Of a stretch of 64,000 nucleotides of DNA, positions 44,867-55,949 are shown piece after piece. Source of the DNA: Amphibalanus amphitrite (taxonomy: Eukaryota; Arthropoda; Thecostraca; Balanomorpha; Balanidae); the NCBI RefSeq assembly GCF_019059575.1, contig NW_024883389.1:31387-95386 (forward strand). The letters are read 5' to 3'. The stretch's first letter is position 1, and every line of letters begins with the position of its first letter. The notes under the pieces were generated by a model. That model was not told the DNA's origin, ran no database searches, and saw only the letters and a list, made by a program, of their open reading frames with translations. Both the position numbers and the translations under genes were made by a program.

Positions 44867-46062
44867 TTAACCCGCGCCCTGGTGGGGGGGGGGGGCTATT
44901 TTTTGCCCCCCCTCCAGACTTTTCGATAGATCTCCAGAACCACTGCGCCGATCGTCACCAAACTTTCAGTACCCTCCCGGACATCAATTTTACACATTGT
45001 GACCAAAAATTTTTTTCCAAAGGCTATGATAGGTTGGCCGGAAATGACGTCAGAGTGACGTCATGTTCTGCCGTTTTCGACCCAAAAAAGGGTTTCGCGG
45101 GAAGAGCTGTCAGGCCTATAGCTTTGCAAATACAGAAAAATGATACAGACATAAAAGCTGTAGAATGAACAGGGCTACAAAACTGCTATCTCGGATTTTT
45201 GAAATTTTTGGAATTTGACCCCCAAAAATAAAAAATAGATTTTTTTAATATAATAGCCAAAAAATCCAAAAAGTTTTTTGAATTTCGAAAAAAACCGGAA
45301 TATATGTGATAGTCCCTACCGTCTTCCATCTACATACCAAATTTGAGATCGATACCTCTTTTTTTGGCCAAGTTATAGCGAAAAAACTGTTCAAAATTGA
45401 TGACGTCAAATTTTCAAACTCAATTTTCAGCAATTATAGACCTCGTAGCGCAAAACAAAGACCACCATTAGACTCCCCGTGACGAGCTGCATCGAATCAA
45501 TACCCATTTTATGCAAAAATATCAACTTTGAAATTTGACCTTTTTTGACCTGACCTTGACCTGACCTCCACCAGAAAGTGACCTAAACCGTACCTGATGG
45601 TCTTATAACCAACACCATTGAGTTGGAAATGAAAAACTGGCCATAAAACATGCATCGCACAACCTTAGTAAAGTTGGGTTCATGTGGTGACCCTCGGTGA
45701 CCTTTGGTGACCTGACCTGTGACCTGACCTGGTATGACCAGTGACCTCTAACAGCAACATATCTACTAGGCAACTGACGCCCTATCGCTGATTCCCGACA
45801 AAATGTGTTTTCCTCGGTGTTATAGCGCATTCCCTAGAAGACCCGTGAACGGTGAAACATTTCATCTTTGACCTGACCTGTGACGTCATCGGTGACCCCG
45901 AGGTCAATAAAATTTGGTTTCCTTCGACAAATTTGACAGGCCTTTCGAACGCCGTTTGAATTTTGCGGATCCGTCCAGTAGTTTCGGAGATACGAGGGGG
46001 GGCAAAAAATAGCCCCCCCACCAGGTCGCGTTATAAACAGACCCCACCAGGGCGCGGGTTAA
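44867..46062. mobile_element. TTAA-flanked element, family C copy 2 (intact ends)
   Basis: TTAA (44867-44870), CCCGCGCCCTGGTGGGGG; right ACCAGGGCGCGGG, TTAA (46059-46062). Hairpins at 44882-44911 and 45996-46020 share the loop CTATTTTTTG in inverted form. About 90% or more identical by eye to the split copy at 10067 and shows that copy's uninterrupted right end. An older end-like CACCAGGTCGCG lies 30 bp inside the right terminus. Confidence 0.88.
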
Positions 46063-46174
46063 TCGACCCTTTTGATGACCTGAAACAAATTCATGTGATA
46101 TCATTTCTCTACCACGTCTCTATCAAAAAATTATTGTCTGAACCTGTTTGTGAACTTTTAGGACCTAGTATGAT

Positions 46175-47095
46175 GTTTCGAGTGACCGCGTGCGGTCCCA
46201 TCCCCACTCCTGTGGTGAGTGCAGACTGCAGTGACCGCGTGCGGTCCCATCCCCACTCACTCCTGTGGTGATTGTAGACTGCAGTGACCGCGTGTGGTCC
46301 CATGCCCAGTGCCCACTCACTCCTGTGGTGAGTGCAGTCTGCAGTGACCGCGTGCAGTCCCATCCCCACTCCTGTGGTGAGTGCAGACTGCAGTGACCGC
46401 GTGCGGTCCCATCACCACTCCTGTGGTGATTGCAGACGGCAGTGACCGCGTGCGGTCCCATCACCACTCCTGTGGTGAGTGCAGACGGCAGTGACCGCGT
46501 GCGTTCCCATCCCCACTCCTGTGGCGAGTGCAGACTGCAGTGACCGCGTGCGGTCCCATCCCCTCTCACTCCTGTGGCGAGTGCAGACTGCAGTGACCGC
46601 GTGCGGTCCCATCCCCACTCACTCCTGTGGTGAGTGCAGACGGCAGTGACCGCGTGCGGTCCCATGCCCACTCACTCCTGTGGTGAGTGCCGACTGCAGT
46701 GACCGCGTGCGGTCCCATCCCCACTCCTGTGGTGAGTGCAGACTGCAGTGACCGCGTGGGGTCCCATCACCACTCCTGTGGTGAGTGCAGACGGCAGTGA
46801 CCGCGTGCGTTCCCATCCCCACTCCTGTGGCGAGTGCAGACTGCAGTGACCGCGTGCGGTCCCATCCCCTCTCACTCCTGTGGCGAGTGCAGACTGCAGT
46901 GACCGCGTGCGGTCCCATCCCCACTCACTCCTGTGGTGAGTGCAGACGGCAGTGACCGCGTGCGGTCCCATCCCCACTCCTGTGGTGAGTGCAGACTGCA
47001 GTGACCGCGTGCGGTCCCATCCCCACTCACTCCTGTGGTGATTGCAGACTGCAGTGACCGCGTGCAGTCCCATGCCCACTCACTCCTGTGGTGAG
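46175..47095. repeat. 49/53-bp tandem array
   Basis: Unit GTGACCGCGTGCGGTCCCAT, CCCCACTCCTGTGGTGAGTG, CAGACTGCA; a CACT duplication gives the 53-bp form. About 18 units with short- and long-form runs. Confidence 0.93.
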
Positions 47096-47640
47096 TGCAG
47101 ACTGCAGTGACCGCGTCTGTGGTGAGTGCAGACTGCAGTGACCGCGTCTGTGGTGAGTGCAGACTGCAGTGACCGCGTCTGTGGTGAGTGTAGACTGCAG
47201 TGACCGCGTCTGTGGTGAGTGCAGACTGCAGTGACTGCGTCTGTGGTGAGTGCAGACTGCAGTGACCGCGTCTGTGGCGAGTGCAGACTGCAGTGACCGC
47301 GTCTGTGGCGAGTGCAGACTGCAGTGACCGCGTCTGTGGTGAGTGCAGACTGCAGTGACCGCGTCTGTGGTGAGTGCAGACTGCAGTGACCGCGTCTGTG
47401 GTGAGTGTAGACTGCAGTGACCGCGTCTGTGGTGAGTGTAGACTGCAGTGACCGCGTCTGTGGTGAGTGTAGACTGCAGTGACTGCGTCTGTGGTGAGTG
47501 CAGACTGCAGTGACCGCGTCTGTGGTGAGTGCAGACTGCAGTGACCGCGTCTGTGGTGAGTGCAGACTGCAGTGACCGCGTCTGTGGTGAGTGCAGACTG
47601 CAGTGACCGCGTCTGTGGTGAGTGCAGACTGCGGAGGTGA
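47096..47640. repeat. 31-bp tandem array derived from the preceding 49-bp unit
   Basis: Unit GTGACCGCGTCTGTGGTGAG then TGCAGACTGCA is the 49-bp unit minus 18 bp (the CGGTCCCATCCCCACTCC segment). About 17 copies in one uninterrupted block directly following the 49-bp block. Confidence 0.95.
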
Positions 47641-48104
47641 GTGGGCTGAGTGATTGCTGAGTGCGATGAGTGTGGGGGTGAGTGTCGTGATTGCGGGTGC
47701 TCCCAGCTCCTGTGCTCAGTGCGAGTGATCCTGTGTTCAGTGCGGGTGCTCCCAGCTCCTGTGTTCAGTGCTCCGGTGTTCAGTGCGGCTCGGGGGCCTC
47801 TCGGGCGATATTCCGGTCTAATGGGAACTGCACACGTCCGGTGTGTGCTCGGCCCTGGCTCTGTGTCTGTGTGTCTGTGTGTCTGTGGATGTGGGAGCGG
47901 ATATTCGATCAGGTCAAGGCTGGAGGGGGAGGGGGAGGGGGAGGGGGCAGGGAGTCGGTCACGACGGCGGGCGTCTAACAGGCGAGATAAACACTCGGAC
48001 CGCCGCGGGGGTCGCCGCGGGGTCACCGCGGGTCACACGGGACCGCTGAGACAATGGGACGCCAGTGACGGACAGCCGAGGCACGGACCGTCGACGCGCC
48101 GTGA
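47641..48104. other. Unique sequence with short local repeats
   Basis: GGGTGCTCCCAGCTCCTGTG occurs twice (47695, 47743); GTGTCTGTGTGTCTGTG at 47870 and a GGGGGA run at 47930. No gene recognised. Confidence 0.4.
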
Positions 48105-49557
48105 GACAGGCGGGGGAGGCAGTGAGACAGAGGGGCAGGCAGTGAGACAGAGGGGCAGGCAGTGAGACAGAGGGGCAGGCAGTGAGACAGGCGGGGGAGG
48201 CAGTGAGACAGAGGGGCAGGCAGTGAGACAGAGGGGCAGGCAGTGAGACAGGCGGGGGAGGCTGTGAGACAGAGGGGCAGGCAGTGAGACAGAGGGGCAG
48301 GCAGTGAGACAGGCGGGGGAGGCTGTGAGACAGAGGGGCAGGCAGTGAGACAGGCGGGGGAGGCTGTGAGACAGAGGGGCAGGCAGTGAGACAGAGGGGC
48401 AGGCAGTGAGACAGGCGGGGGAGGCTGTGAGACAGAGGGGCAGGCAGTAAGACAGAGGGGCAGGCAGTGAGACAGGCGGGGGAGGCTGTGAGACAGAGGG
48501 GCAGGCAGTGAGACAGAGGGGCAGGCAGTGAGACAGGCGGGGGAGGCTGTGAGACAGAGGGGCAGGCAGTGAGACAGGCGGGGGAGGCAGAGAGGCAGAG
48601 GGGCAGGCAGTGAGACAGAGAGACAGGCAGAGAGGCAGAGGGGCAGGTAGTGAGACAGAGGGGCAGGCAGTGAGGCAGGCGGAGGAGGCAGTGAGACAGA
48701 GAGGCAGGCAGGGAGACAGGCGGAGGAGGCAGTGAGACAGAGAGGCAGGCAGTGAGACAGAGGGGCAGGCAGTGAGACAGAGGGGCAGGCAGTGAGACAG
48801 AGGGGCAGGCCGTGAGACAGGCGGGGGAGGCTGTGAGACAGAGGGGCAGGCAGTGAGACAGAGGGGCAGGCAGTGAGACAGGCGGGGGAGGCTGTGAGAC
48901 AGAGAGACAGGCAGAGAGGCAGAGGGGCAGGTAGTGAGACAGAGGGGCAGGCAGTGAGGCAGGCGGAGGAGGCAGTGAGACAGAGAGGCAGGCAGGGAGA
49001 CAGGCGGAGGAGGCAGTGAGACAGAGAGGCAGGCAGTGAGACAGAGGGGCAGGCAGTGAGACAGAGGGGCAGGCAGTGAGACAGAGGGGCAGGCAGTGAG
49101 ACAGGCGGGGGAGGCTGTGAGACAGAGGGGCAGGCAGTGAGACAGAGGGGCAGGCAGTGAGACAGGCGGGGGAGGCTGTGAGACAGAGGGGCAGGCAGTA
49201 AGACAGAGGGGCAGGCAGTGAGACAGAGGGGCAGGCAGTGAGACAGGCGGGGGAGGCAGAGAGGCAGAGGGGCAGGCAGTGAGACAGGCGGGGGAGGCAG
49301 TGAGACAGAGGGGCAGGCAGTGAGACAGAGAGACAGGCAGAGAGGCAGAGGGGCAGGTAGTGAGACAGAGGGGGAGGCAGTGAGACAGGCGGGGGAGGCA
49401 GAGAGGCAGAGGGGCAGGCAGTGAGACAGGCGGGGGAGGCAGTGAGACAAAGGGGCAGGCAGTGAGACAGAGAGACAGGCAGAGAGGCAGAGGGGCAGGC
49501 AGTGAGACAGAGGGGCAGACAGTGAGACGGGCGGGGGAGGCAGTGAGACAGGCGGAG
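48105..49557. repeat. 20/21-bp purine-rich array, about 70 units
   Basis: GCAGTGAGACAGAGGGGCAG alternates with GCAGTGAGACAGGCGGGGGA-type units and others (GCAGAGAGGCAGAGGGGC, AGGCGGAGGAGGC). Blocks of several units recur (for example 48590-48760 and 48898-49080 are near copies), a higher-order duplication. The Leu/Pro/Cys-rich minus frames are not credible genes. Confidence 0.93.
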
Positions 49558-49610
49558 CACAGCCGTAATCTAATCACCACGCTGTAGGTGATGGCTTGTG
49601 ATGTTATTGC

Positions 49611-49695
49611 ATACATACATGCATACATTCATACATACATACATACATACATACATACATACATACATACATACATACATACAAGCATACATATG
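49611..49695. repeat. (CATA)n microsatellite
   Basis: About 20 tetranucleotides with a few variant units. Confidence 0.95.
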
Positions 49696-50485
49696 TAGCC
49701 ATGGCCAAGAAAAGTATGAAGAACTCAACCTTTAAGAATAAAAACGATATATTAGATAAACCAAACTGCATTGTAAATCAGGCGAATCAGAGTGAAATAA
49801 AATAGTGCTCGTTGCATAAAAGTTCGTTCGATTCTGTCTTTGAACAAAAATAAACACATTTATAAATTCTCGTGAAAAATCATGCGCCACAATAAATACA
49901 GAACACTTCTAATGAAATGAAAAAGTAAGTATCTGCGTTAAGCACTCCCTACACCACATCCTTCTTCAAAATAGTGCCCTCTCTGCAGCCAGTCCATCGA
50001 GTAAACACCCGTCAACCGCTTCACTCGTGACGCTAAGTCGCACCCGACACATCACGATACGCTTAAGACATACCCCGGCATGTAGGAAATGTGCATTGTG
50101 CATGCGGCTCGCAAAATATTGTTTCTTTTCTACCTTTGGGTACCTGTGCGGTGTCAATAATTTTAACCCATTCATTTTTGACGGGCTGGGCCGGGCTGGG
50201 CTTTGACGCTTTTACCATGAATGGGCTCGGGCTGGGCCGGGCTGTGAACCCATGGGCCTGGGTTGGGCTGGACTAGGATTTTGCGGCCCGTGGCGAACAC
50301 TGCCTGGGGGTCCTACGACCCCCCTGGAGCCTAGACAAAAAAGTGTTTTTTTTATAACACGGAAAAAATGAAATGTCTTCAAGGGCTCTTTTGACCACAT
50401 CCCATTTTATTCGCAAAAAGAAAAAGTATTGTAGAACTCTTTTAGGGACCCTTTGAGGACTATTAGAGGACACCTTTAGGCCGAT
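49696..50485. other. Mostly unique sequence
   Basis: GGGCTGGGCCGGGCTGGGC-type short repeats at 50180-50280; otherwise AT-rich with no gene recognised. Confidence 0.4.
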
Positions 50486-52080
50486 GAGAGACCTTGTGAA
50501 GTAAACAGAGGGCCCTCTCAGGTACACAGAGGGCCCTCTCAGGTACACAGTGGGCCCTCTCAGGCACACAGAGGGCCCTCTCAGGCTCACAGAGGGCCCT
50601 CTCAGGCCTACAGAAGCAGACTGGTTTTTGATCACCTTTTTTGGATCGATTCAATCATTGATTCATTTGATTTTTGTTTGATTCAATCACCGTTTGATGC
50701 CTTCAAAAAATTTGGTGAATTAATTGCTTTTGATTCAGAGAATCAAAAAACAATAAAAGGAATGATTCACGTTTGATTCAGCCACAATTTTTTTGAATGA
50801 GCCCTTTGATTTAATTAAAAAATAAGATATACAAAATATCAGGGATAGTATTGTATTTGTTGTGTTCTTTTTGTTGTCATGTAATGGCAGTAGTGTTAAT
50901 ATTTGTTGATAATGAACTATGTTCGTTCACTTCATTTTTTTTTTAAGTTCATGAATCATTAATTTTTTGATTCAATCAACCCTGATTCCCAATGCGTTTG
51001 ATTCAACCATGGCTTGTAAATCAAACAATCCTGACGGTGAATCAAACCTTTTTGATTCAACAAATTTTGTTTGATTCAATCCAATCGATTCAATCACAGA
51101 TGAATCAAACACCAGTCTGCACAGAGGGCCCTCTCAGGCAAACAGAGGGCCCTTTCAGGTACACAGAGGGCCCTCTCAGGCACACAGGGCCCTCTCAGGT
51201 ACACAGAGGGACCTCTCAGTCTTACAGAGGGTCCTTTCAGACACACAGAGGGCCCTCTCAAACACACATAGGGCCCTCTCAGGTACACAGGGGGGCCTCC
51301 CAGTCACACAAAGGGCCCGCTAAGACCAGCAGAGGGCCCCTTAAGACGAACAGAAGGCCCTCTGAGGTACGAGGGTCAATTTCAGGCCACAAGGTATCCT
51401 ATGAGGTCACCAGACGGCCCTCTTAGATCAAAAATGGTCCCTGGAGGTCACCAGAGGGCCCTCTGAGGTGAACAAAGGACCCTCTCAGCCACCTCTCAAA
51501 GAGGGCCCTCGCTGATAGAAGAGATCAAAGATATCAAAGAGGGCCCTCTAAGGCGAATGGAGGGCCTTCAAAGGCCACAAATTGCCCTCTGAGGCCACTG
51601 GAGGGCCTTCTGAGGTGATATAAGGCTATAGCAGGCCACTATGGGCTCTATGAGGTCATCAGGCACTCTGAGGAAAAAGATGGCCCTCTGAGGCGAACAA
51701 AGGGCCCTTTAGGACAATCAGAGGACTTTTTTGGCCAACTACGGGTCTTATGAGGCCAACAAATTGGGCCCTTTGGGACACAAACAGGGCCTCTCAGGCA
51801 CCCGGAGAGACCTCTTTTCTAAGGCAAACAGGGGGTCACCTTACATGATATGAGGGCTACTTTAGGGAACCAGGGGCCTTATGTATAGACCAACATACGG
51901 CCACCTGAAGTAAAAGAGGACCTTTTGAGGTAAAAAGGGCCCCTAGAGAGAAAACAGAGGGCCCTTTCAGGTACGCAGAAGGCCCATGGGGCCACTAGAG
52001 GGCCCTTTGATACCAGTGATGGTCTTCAGAGGTCATCAGAGGGTCACTCTGACTTTTGACTTTTGAGGGTAACAGAGGGT
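50486..52080. repeat. Diverged minisatellite, GAGGGCCCTCTCAGGTACACA core
   Basis: Regular 21-bp units at 50500-50615 and 51115-51300, decaying to irregular AGAGGGCCCTCTRAGGYNA motifs through 52080. Each unit contains the palindrome AGAGGGCCCTCT. The interval 50640-51110 is instead rich in TTTGATTCAATC motifs. Confidence 0.75.
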
Positions 52081-52499
52081 AATAGGGCTGACGTGTTCTG
52101 AGCTGTCGCAAAAAAAAAATCGATGTGGTGGCACCCACGCCACCCTCGGCCGGCCAGGGTCCTTCTAACCAGGGATGCGGAGCCGTGGAAATTTCAAACG
52201 GCTCGTTAGGCGGCACGGGTGGACATCGATAGCAGCGCCTCTATCGGTCACTAGGGAAAGCTGGGCTGTAGGCGACGAAATACCGGCTGAGTTGTTACAC
52301 GTTGAATAGGTTTATAGACAGCCGTCTTGTAAAAAAGTTGAACTTTTGCCTTCAATATTTCTAGAGGCAATTTTAGAAGTGATCTTCACATCTTGCAAAA
52401 CCGTTTAGATTATTGTATTCACTTCAAGCCTTCCTTATTGTTCTTGACGATGATGCTGGAACTACTTATAATTAGTGTTTCTAACTTAGTAAAATAATG
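52081..52499. other. Unique sequence, nothing recognised
   Basis: No gene, RNA or element recognised. Ends with AAATAATG, the target site of the following element. Confidence 0.4.
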
Positions 52500-54020
52500 C
52501 AGGGCCTCGGCTAAGGAATTTTGACTACTGGGGCAAATCGTCAAAGTGTGTTGGCGCCCTGCTGGGGGGGGGGGGGTTGAACACCAGCGGTTTTTTCCTG
52601 CGGTGTTTCGCGGATATCTCAAAAAACGGCGGTGCTCCATCATCCATCAATTCTACACGTGTTGTAAAAATTTCAGACCAAAGTCATTCAAGATCAGGTC
52701 ACCAGGTCACTTCAAGTGACGTCACCTCATAAAATGTTTCAATGTAGGTATGCCGTAGCTACACCGAGTGACCGATCGCTTTGAAACTTTCAGCGATTGA
52801 TAAGATAAGGGCAACAGCATGTACACAATTTTTATCTCGGAATTTTCATATCGGTGACCTAAGGTTAGCTCAATTTTGCGACCTCTATTTTAAGTCAATG
52901 GGAGAAAATTCAAAACCACCTCTTTTGGACGAAAGTCATTCTAAACACTATAAAACACTGTACGTGACTTTGACACACTGAACATGAAAATAGCACCCGT
53001 GACCCTTGTTTATGCCCCTGAGGTCATCTCAGTTCACGAATGGTATCTACAATTTTTCGCGAATAACTTTTGTATTTGTATTTGTATTTGACAATAGCAG
53101 ACACTCTACAGCAACGCGTAGCTTTTACGTGTCCTTAGTCAGAGATGAATAAAAGAGCAAGGCAATGATGTTGCATAAACACACACACAATGACACACAC
53201 GCACACACAGTACACACAGTCACGCACGTCGTCGCCACTGGCCCGACGATGCAGATCGACTGATATGCAACATGACAATTTCTGGTCAGATCATGACCTT
53301 GACCTGAGGTCGAATTTTCAAGTTGACCTTCAAGGTCAAATTGTATCTAATTTGATGCGTCTTGACGAGAGGAACACGATGTCGGTAAAAGAAAGCTCAT
53401 GCAACTGCAAGGCATGAGTCAAAAGTTATTGCAGAAGAACTGTTCCCGAAAAAAATCATCTATTTTGGTAGTTTTTGCCCCTTCCAGGCAAAACCGTTGA
53501 CGTTAGGTCAAATCTAAGAGAAATAACCAGAAAGCATGCTAATATGGCTATCAAATGCGCTTTTTCGCGGTGCTGTAGCTCTAATTGGTTCCCAAGTTAT
53601 GCGTCGGACGTCGGCATCTTGTAAACTGTCGATATTCGACCTGAAAATCGGCGAAATTTGGCCATCACCATGACCTGACCTTTGACCTGACCATAAAAGT
53701 TGCTGAAGTAATTTCGTCATTATTTTTGACGCTCTTTCGAACGAAGATGGATTATGGGGTGCAAAAAGATATGTTTGCCAATGAACGCCTATGTTTTTGG
53801 ATGGAAATTGAGGGTGCAGCTGCACACCGTGCACTCCCTCTTCCACCGCCCCTGATTTCTTGCCACAAACGTCTTCAACCGCTCCCGAATGAAAGAATGT
53901 ACGTTAATACGGATATATTCTCTTTTTGTGGAGGTTGGGCAAAGCCTGACCACTACTGGGGCATTCCTCGACTCTACTGGGGCATTTGCCCCAGAAGTTA
54001 ACATGTTAGCCGAGGCCCTG
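52500..54020. mobile_element. hAT-type element with an internal family D piece
   Basis: CAGGGCCTCGGCTAA at 52500 and its reverse complement ending CGAGGCCCTG at 54020, with a further ACTACTGGGGCAAAT / ATTTGCCCCAG match inside. The 8-bp duplication AAATAATG is exact (52492-52499, 54021-54028). Within it 52550-53740 is a reverse-orientation family D copy. No transposase frame. Confidence 0.88.
52550..53740 (-). mobile_element. Truncated family D element inside the hAT element
   Basis: GGCGCCCTGCTGG, a G13 tract and TTGAACACC mark the decayed terminus. The interior parallels 39140-40150 (for example TATCGGTGACCTAAGG, TAAGTCAATGGGAGAAAA). It stops at GCTCTTTCGAACG near 53740 without reaching the other end. 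(TTTGTA)n at 53068-53090 and a CACACACA tract at 53180-53220 interrupt it. Confidence 0.7.
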
Positions 54021-54138
54021 AAATAATGTATTGTGCAAACGATGGAAAAACATAAAAGGAAGATTTTAAATGCAGTTTTATCTAACAATTAATGATAGAA
54101 TCTTTACACAGCAAGGAAAAGTTGCATGCTAACTGATA

Positions 54139-55036
54139 GGGGAGAGTGGGGCAAAGCGGCCACCCTAACGCTTCTCTCGATGCCAACGCTTGATTTTTAA
54201 TCTTGGAAAGGTTCTTTCTATACCAATGTGATCCCTGTTAAGTTCCCTATTATTTCAACTGCGTTTTATTTCCAAAGGCGTTCACATATGGAAGATATTG
54301 ACAAAACTTTAAACCTATGCATATTGGCCACTTTGCCCCATACCCTGGGGCAAAGCGGCCACCGGCGTCTTCTCAAGTCCTGATATGAGAAGCAAAATAG
54401 TTGCCTCATGTACGACTAGGGTATTTGATGGTGACAAGGTTTAAGCGAGGATGGATGTTTACTTTATCATCTTCCACCTGTAGGTAAACAGAGAAAGGAT
54501 TTTCATGAAAAAAAAACATTTAATTGCATTATTTGGTAACTCATGCAACTGAAAAGTGGCCAAAATCAATGCATGACGATTTATTTGAACATAAATAATG
54601 TTTTTTATCCAGATGGAAACAACTTATGGCCAATAGGGGGGTGGCCACTTTGCCCCGGCCACTATGCCCCGCGCATACCGTCCGAGACAAAAATATTCCA
54701 GCTTAGCTATGAGTGGGGTAAAAAGCATTAAAATTGGCAGAATACATGTACGATAACCATGCAATGCATGGACAAGAACGTTTATAAAAATTCCAAACGG
54801 TTATGGAATAACATAAATTTTAAAAATTGTTAACATAGTTGGTAACCTGGCAAGAAATGCTTTTTCGTGTTTCACAGAACAATGGTGATGGACCTGAAAC
54901 CCCGGTCTGGCTCATTCGAACGACCGTGAAGAGAAGTATAAATGGAAACCATAAATTGGAACTGACGCCAGCTATGAAGGGCTAAAACGATGGGTGGCCG
55001 CTTTGCCCCGGGTGGCCGCTTTGCCCCACTCTCCCC
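54139..55036. mobile_element. TA-flanked element with GGGGAGAGTGGGGCAAAG ends
   Basis: Left GGGGAGAGTGGGGCAAAG then CGGCCACC; the right end is the exact reverse complement, with TA at 54137-54138 and 55037-55038. GTGGCC.CTTTGCCCC motifs repeat inside (54325-54362, 54640-54670, 54990-55030). AT-rich centre. Similar ends are widespread in invertebrates; a TA duplication suggests Tc1/mariner or a relative, but this is tentative. Confidence 0.85.
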
Positions 55037-55124
55037 TAATTCAAAGCTCTTGGGGCCAGATGTTTTTTTTTTGCCTTACGTCGCCCCAATGGCCGCGAAT
55101 ACACTTGTGATAACGCCTATCGTC

Positions 55125-55217
55125 CAACTCCGGCTCCGGAGGAAAAATCGGATCCGGCTCCGGCTCCGGCTCCGAGTAAAATGGTCCGGCTCCGGCGGCT
55201 CGGCTCCGGTTCCGGCT
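55125..55217. repeat. GGCTCC hexamer foldback, related to GGAGTC-type elements
   Basis: (CCGGCT)n runs interrupted by GGAAAAATCGGAT and GAGTAAAATGGT, in the same layout as 8988-9241. Confidence 0.5.
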
Positions 55218-55249
55218 CCAGTACTCAGTACATCCTTTATACAAGTAAA

Positions 55250-55880
55250 ACGCCTTTTGGGCGAAGAACGAGCAAGCGAGATAGTGAGCCCTGCACGTGC
55301 GGAAGGGCGAGAGGGTACTTCCAACGGGCTTGTGCAAAGCACCCTTCTAACCGGTCGCTAGCGGTGTGCCACATTTGAACGCAATCTGCCCAGCCGTTCC
55401 TGAGATCTGGAAGCGGCATTCTGCACGTGCGCACGTGCAAACGGGGTCCAAACTAACTTTTGCACGGCACCCTACTAACCGGTCCCCAACCGTGTACCAA
55501 AGTTGAGCGCAATCGGCCCAGCCGTTCTCGAGATCTGGAAGCGCCCCCTGCACGTGCGCACGTGCAGTAGCACCCTAACCACAACATATGGGAATGCATA
55601 ATCTGGTGGGCGCCTGCCTGTATGCAAAGTTTCAGCGAAATCGACCCATTTATTACCGAGTTATTGAAATGGGAACAAATTTGGCACCTCTTCTTTTTGC
55701 ATTTTGCACATGCAGTGGGGGTCACTCACATAGATCAAAAGTATCCGACTTCTGGTAGAAGGGATGCAGCTACCCTACAAAAATTACCGCAAGACAATCG
55801 CCCAAGCGGCTGCTGAGATATGAGCCTCTCAAAATCACTACTTTTGAAAAACAGCTTGAACACCCTTGACTTATCACAAG
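55250..55880. repeat. Dispersed repeat with TGCACGTGCGCACGTGCA palindromes, copy 1
   Basis: Two units contain GATCTGGAAGCG followed by CTGCACGTGCGCACGTGCA and GCACCCTACTAACCGGTCCC. The same family appears in inverted orientation at 60255-60885. TGAGATATGAGCCTCTCAAA near 55812 recurs at 57702, beyond the hAT insertion. Internal TGCCACATTTGA and CAATC(T/G)GCCCAGCCGTT are conserved between units. Nature unknown. Confidence 0.65.
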
Positions 55881-55949
55881 GCACATGCCACGACCGTCAC
55901 TGAGATGTATCAAAAGTAGTCAATTACGGGGTAGAAGGGATGGGGATAC

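Noticed and set aside
47959-49560. 533-codon Leu/Pro/Cys open frames (minus)
   Set aside because: Purine-rich 20/21-bp array open in all three minus frames.
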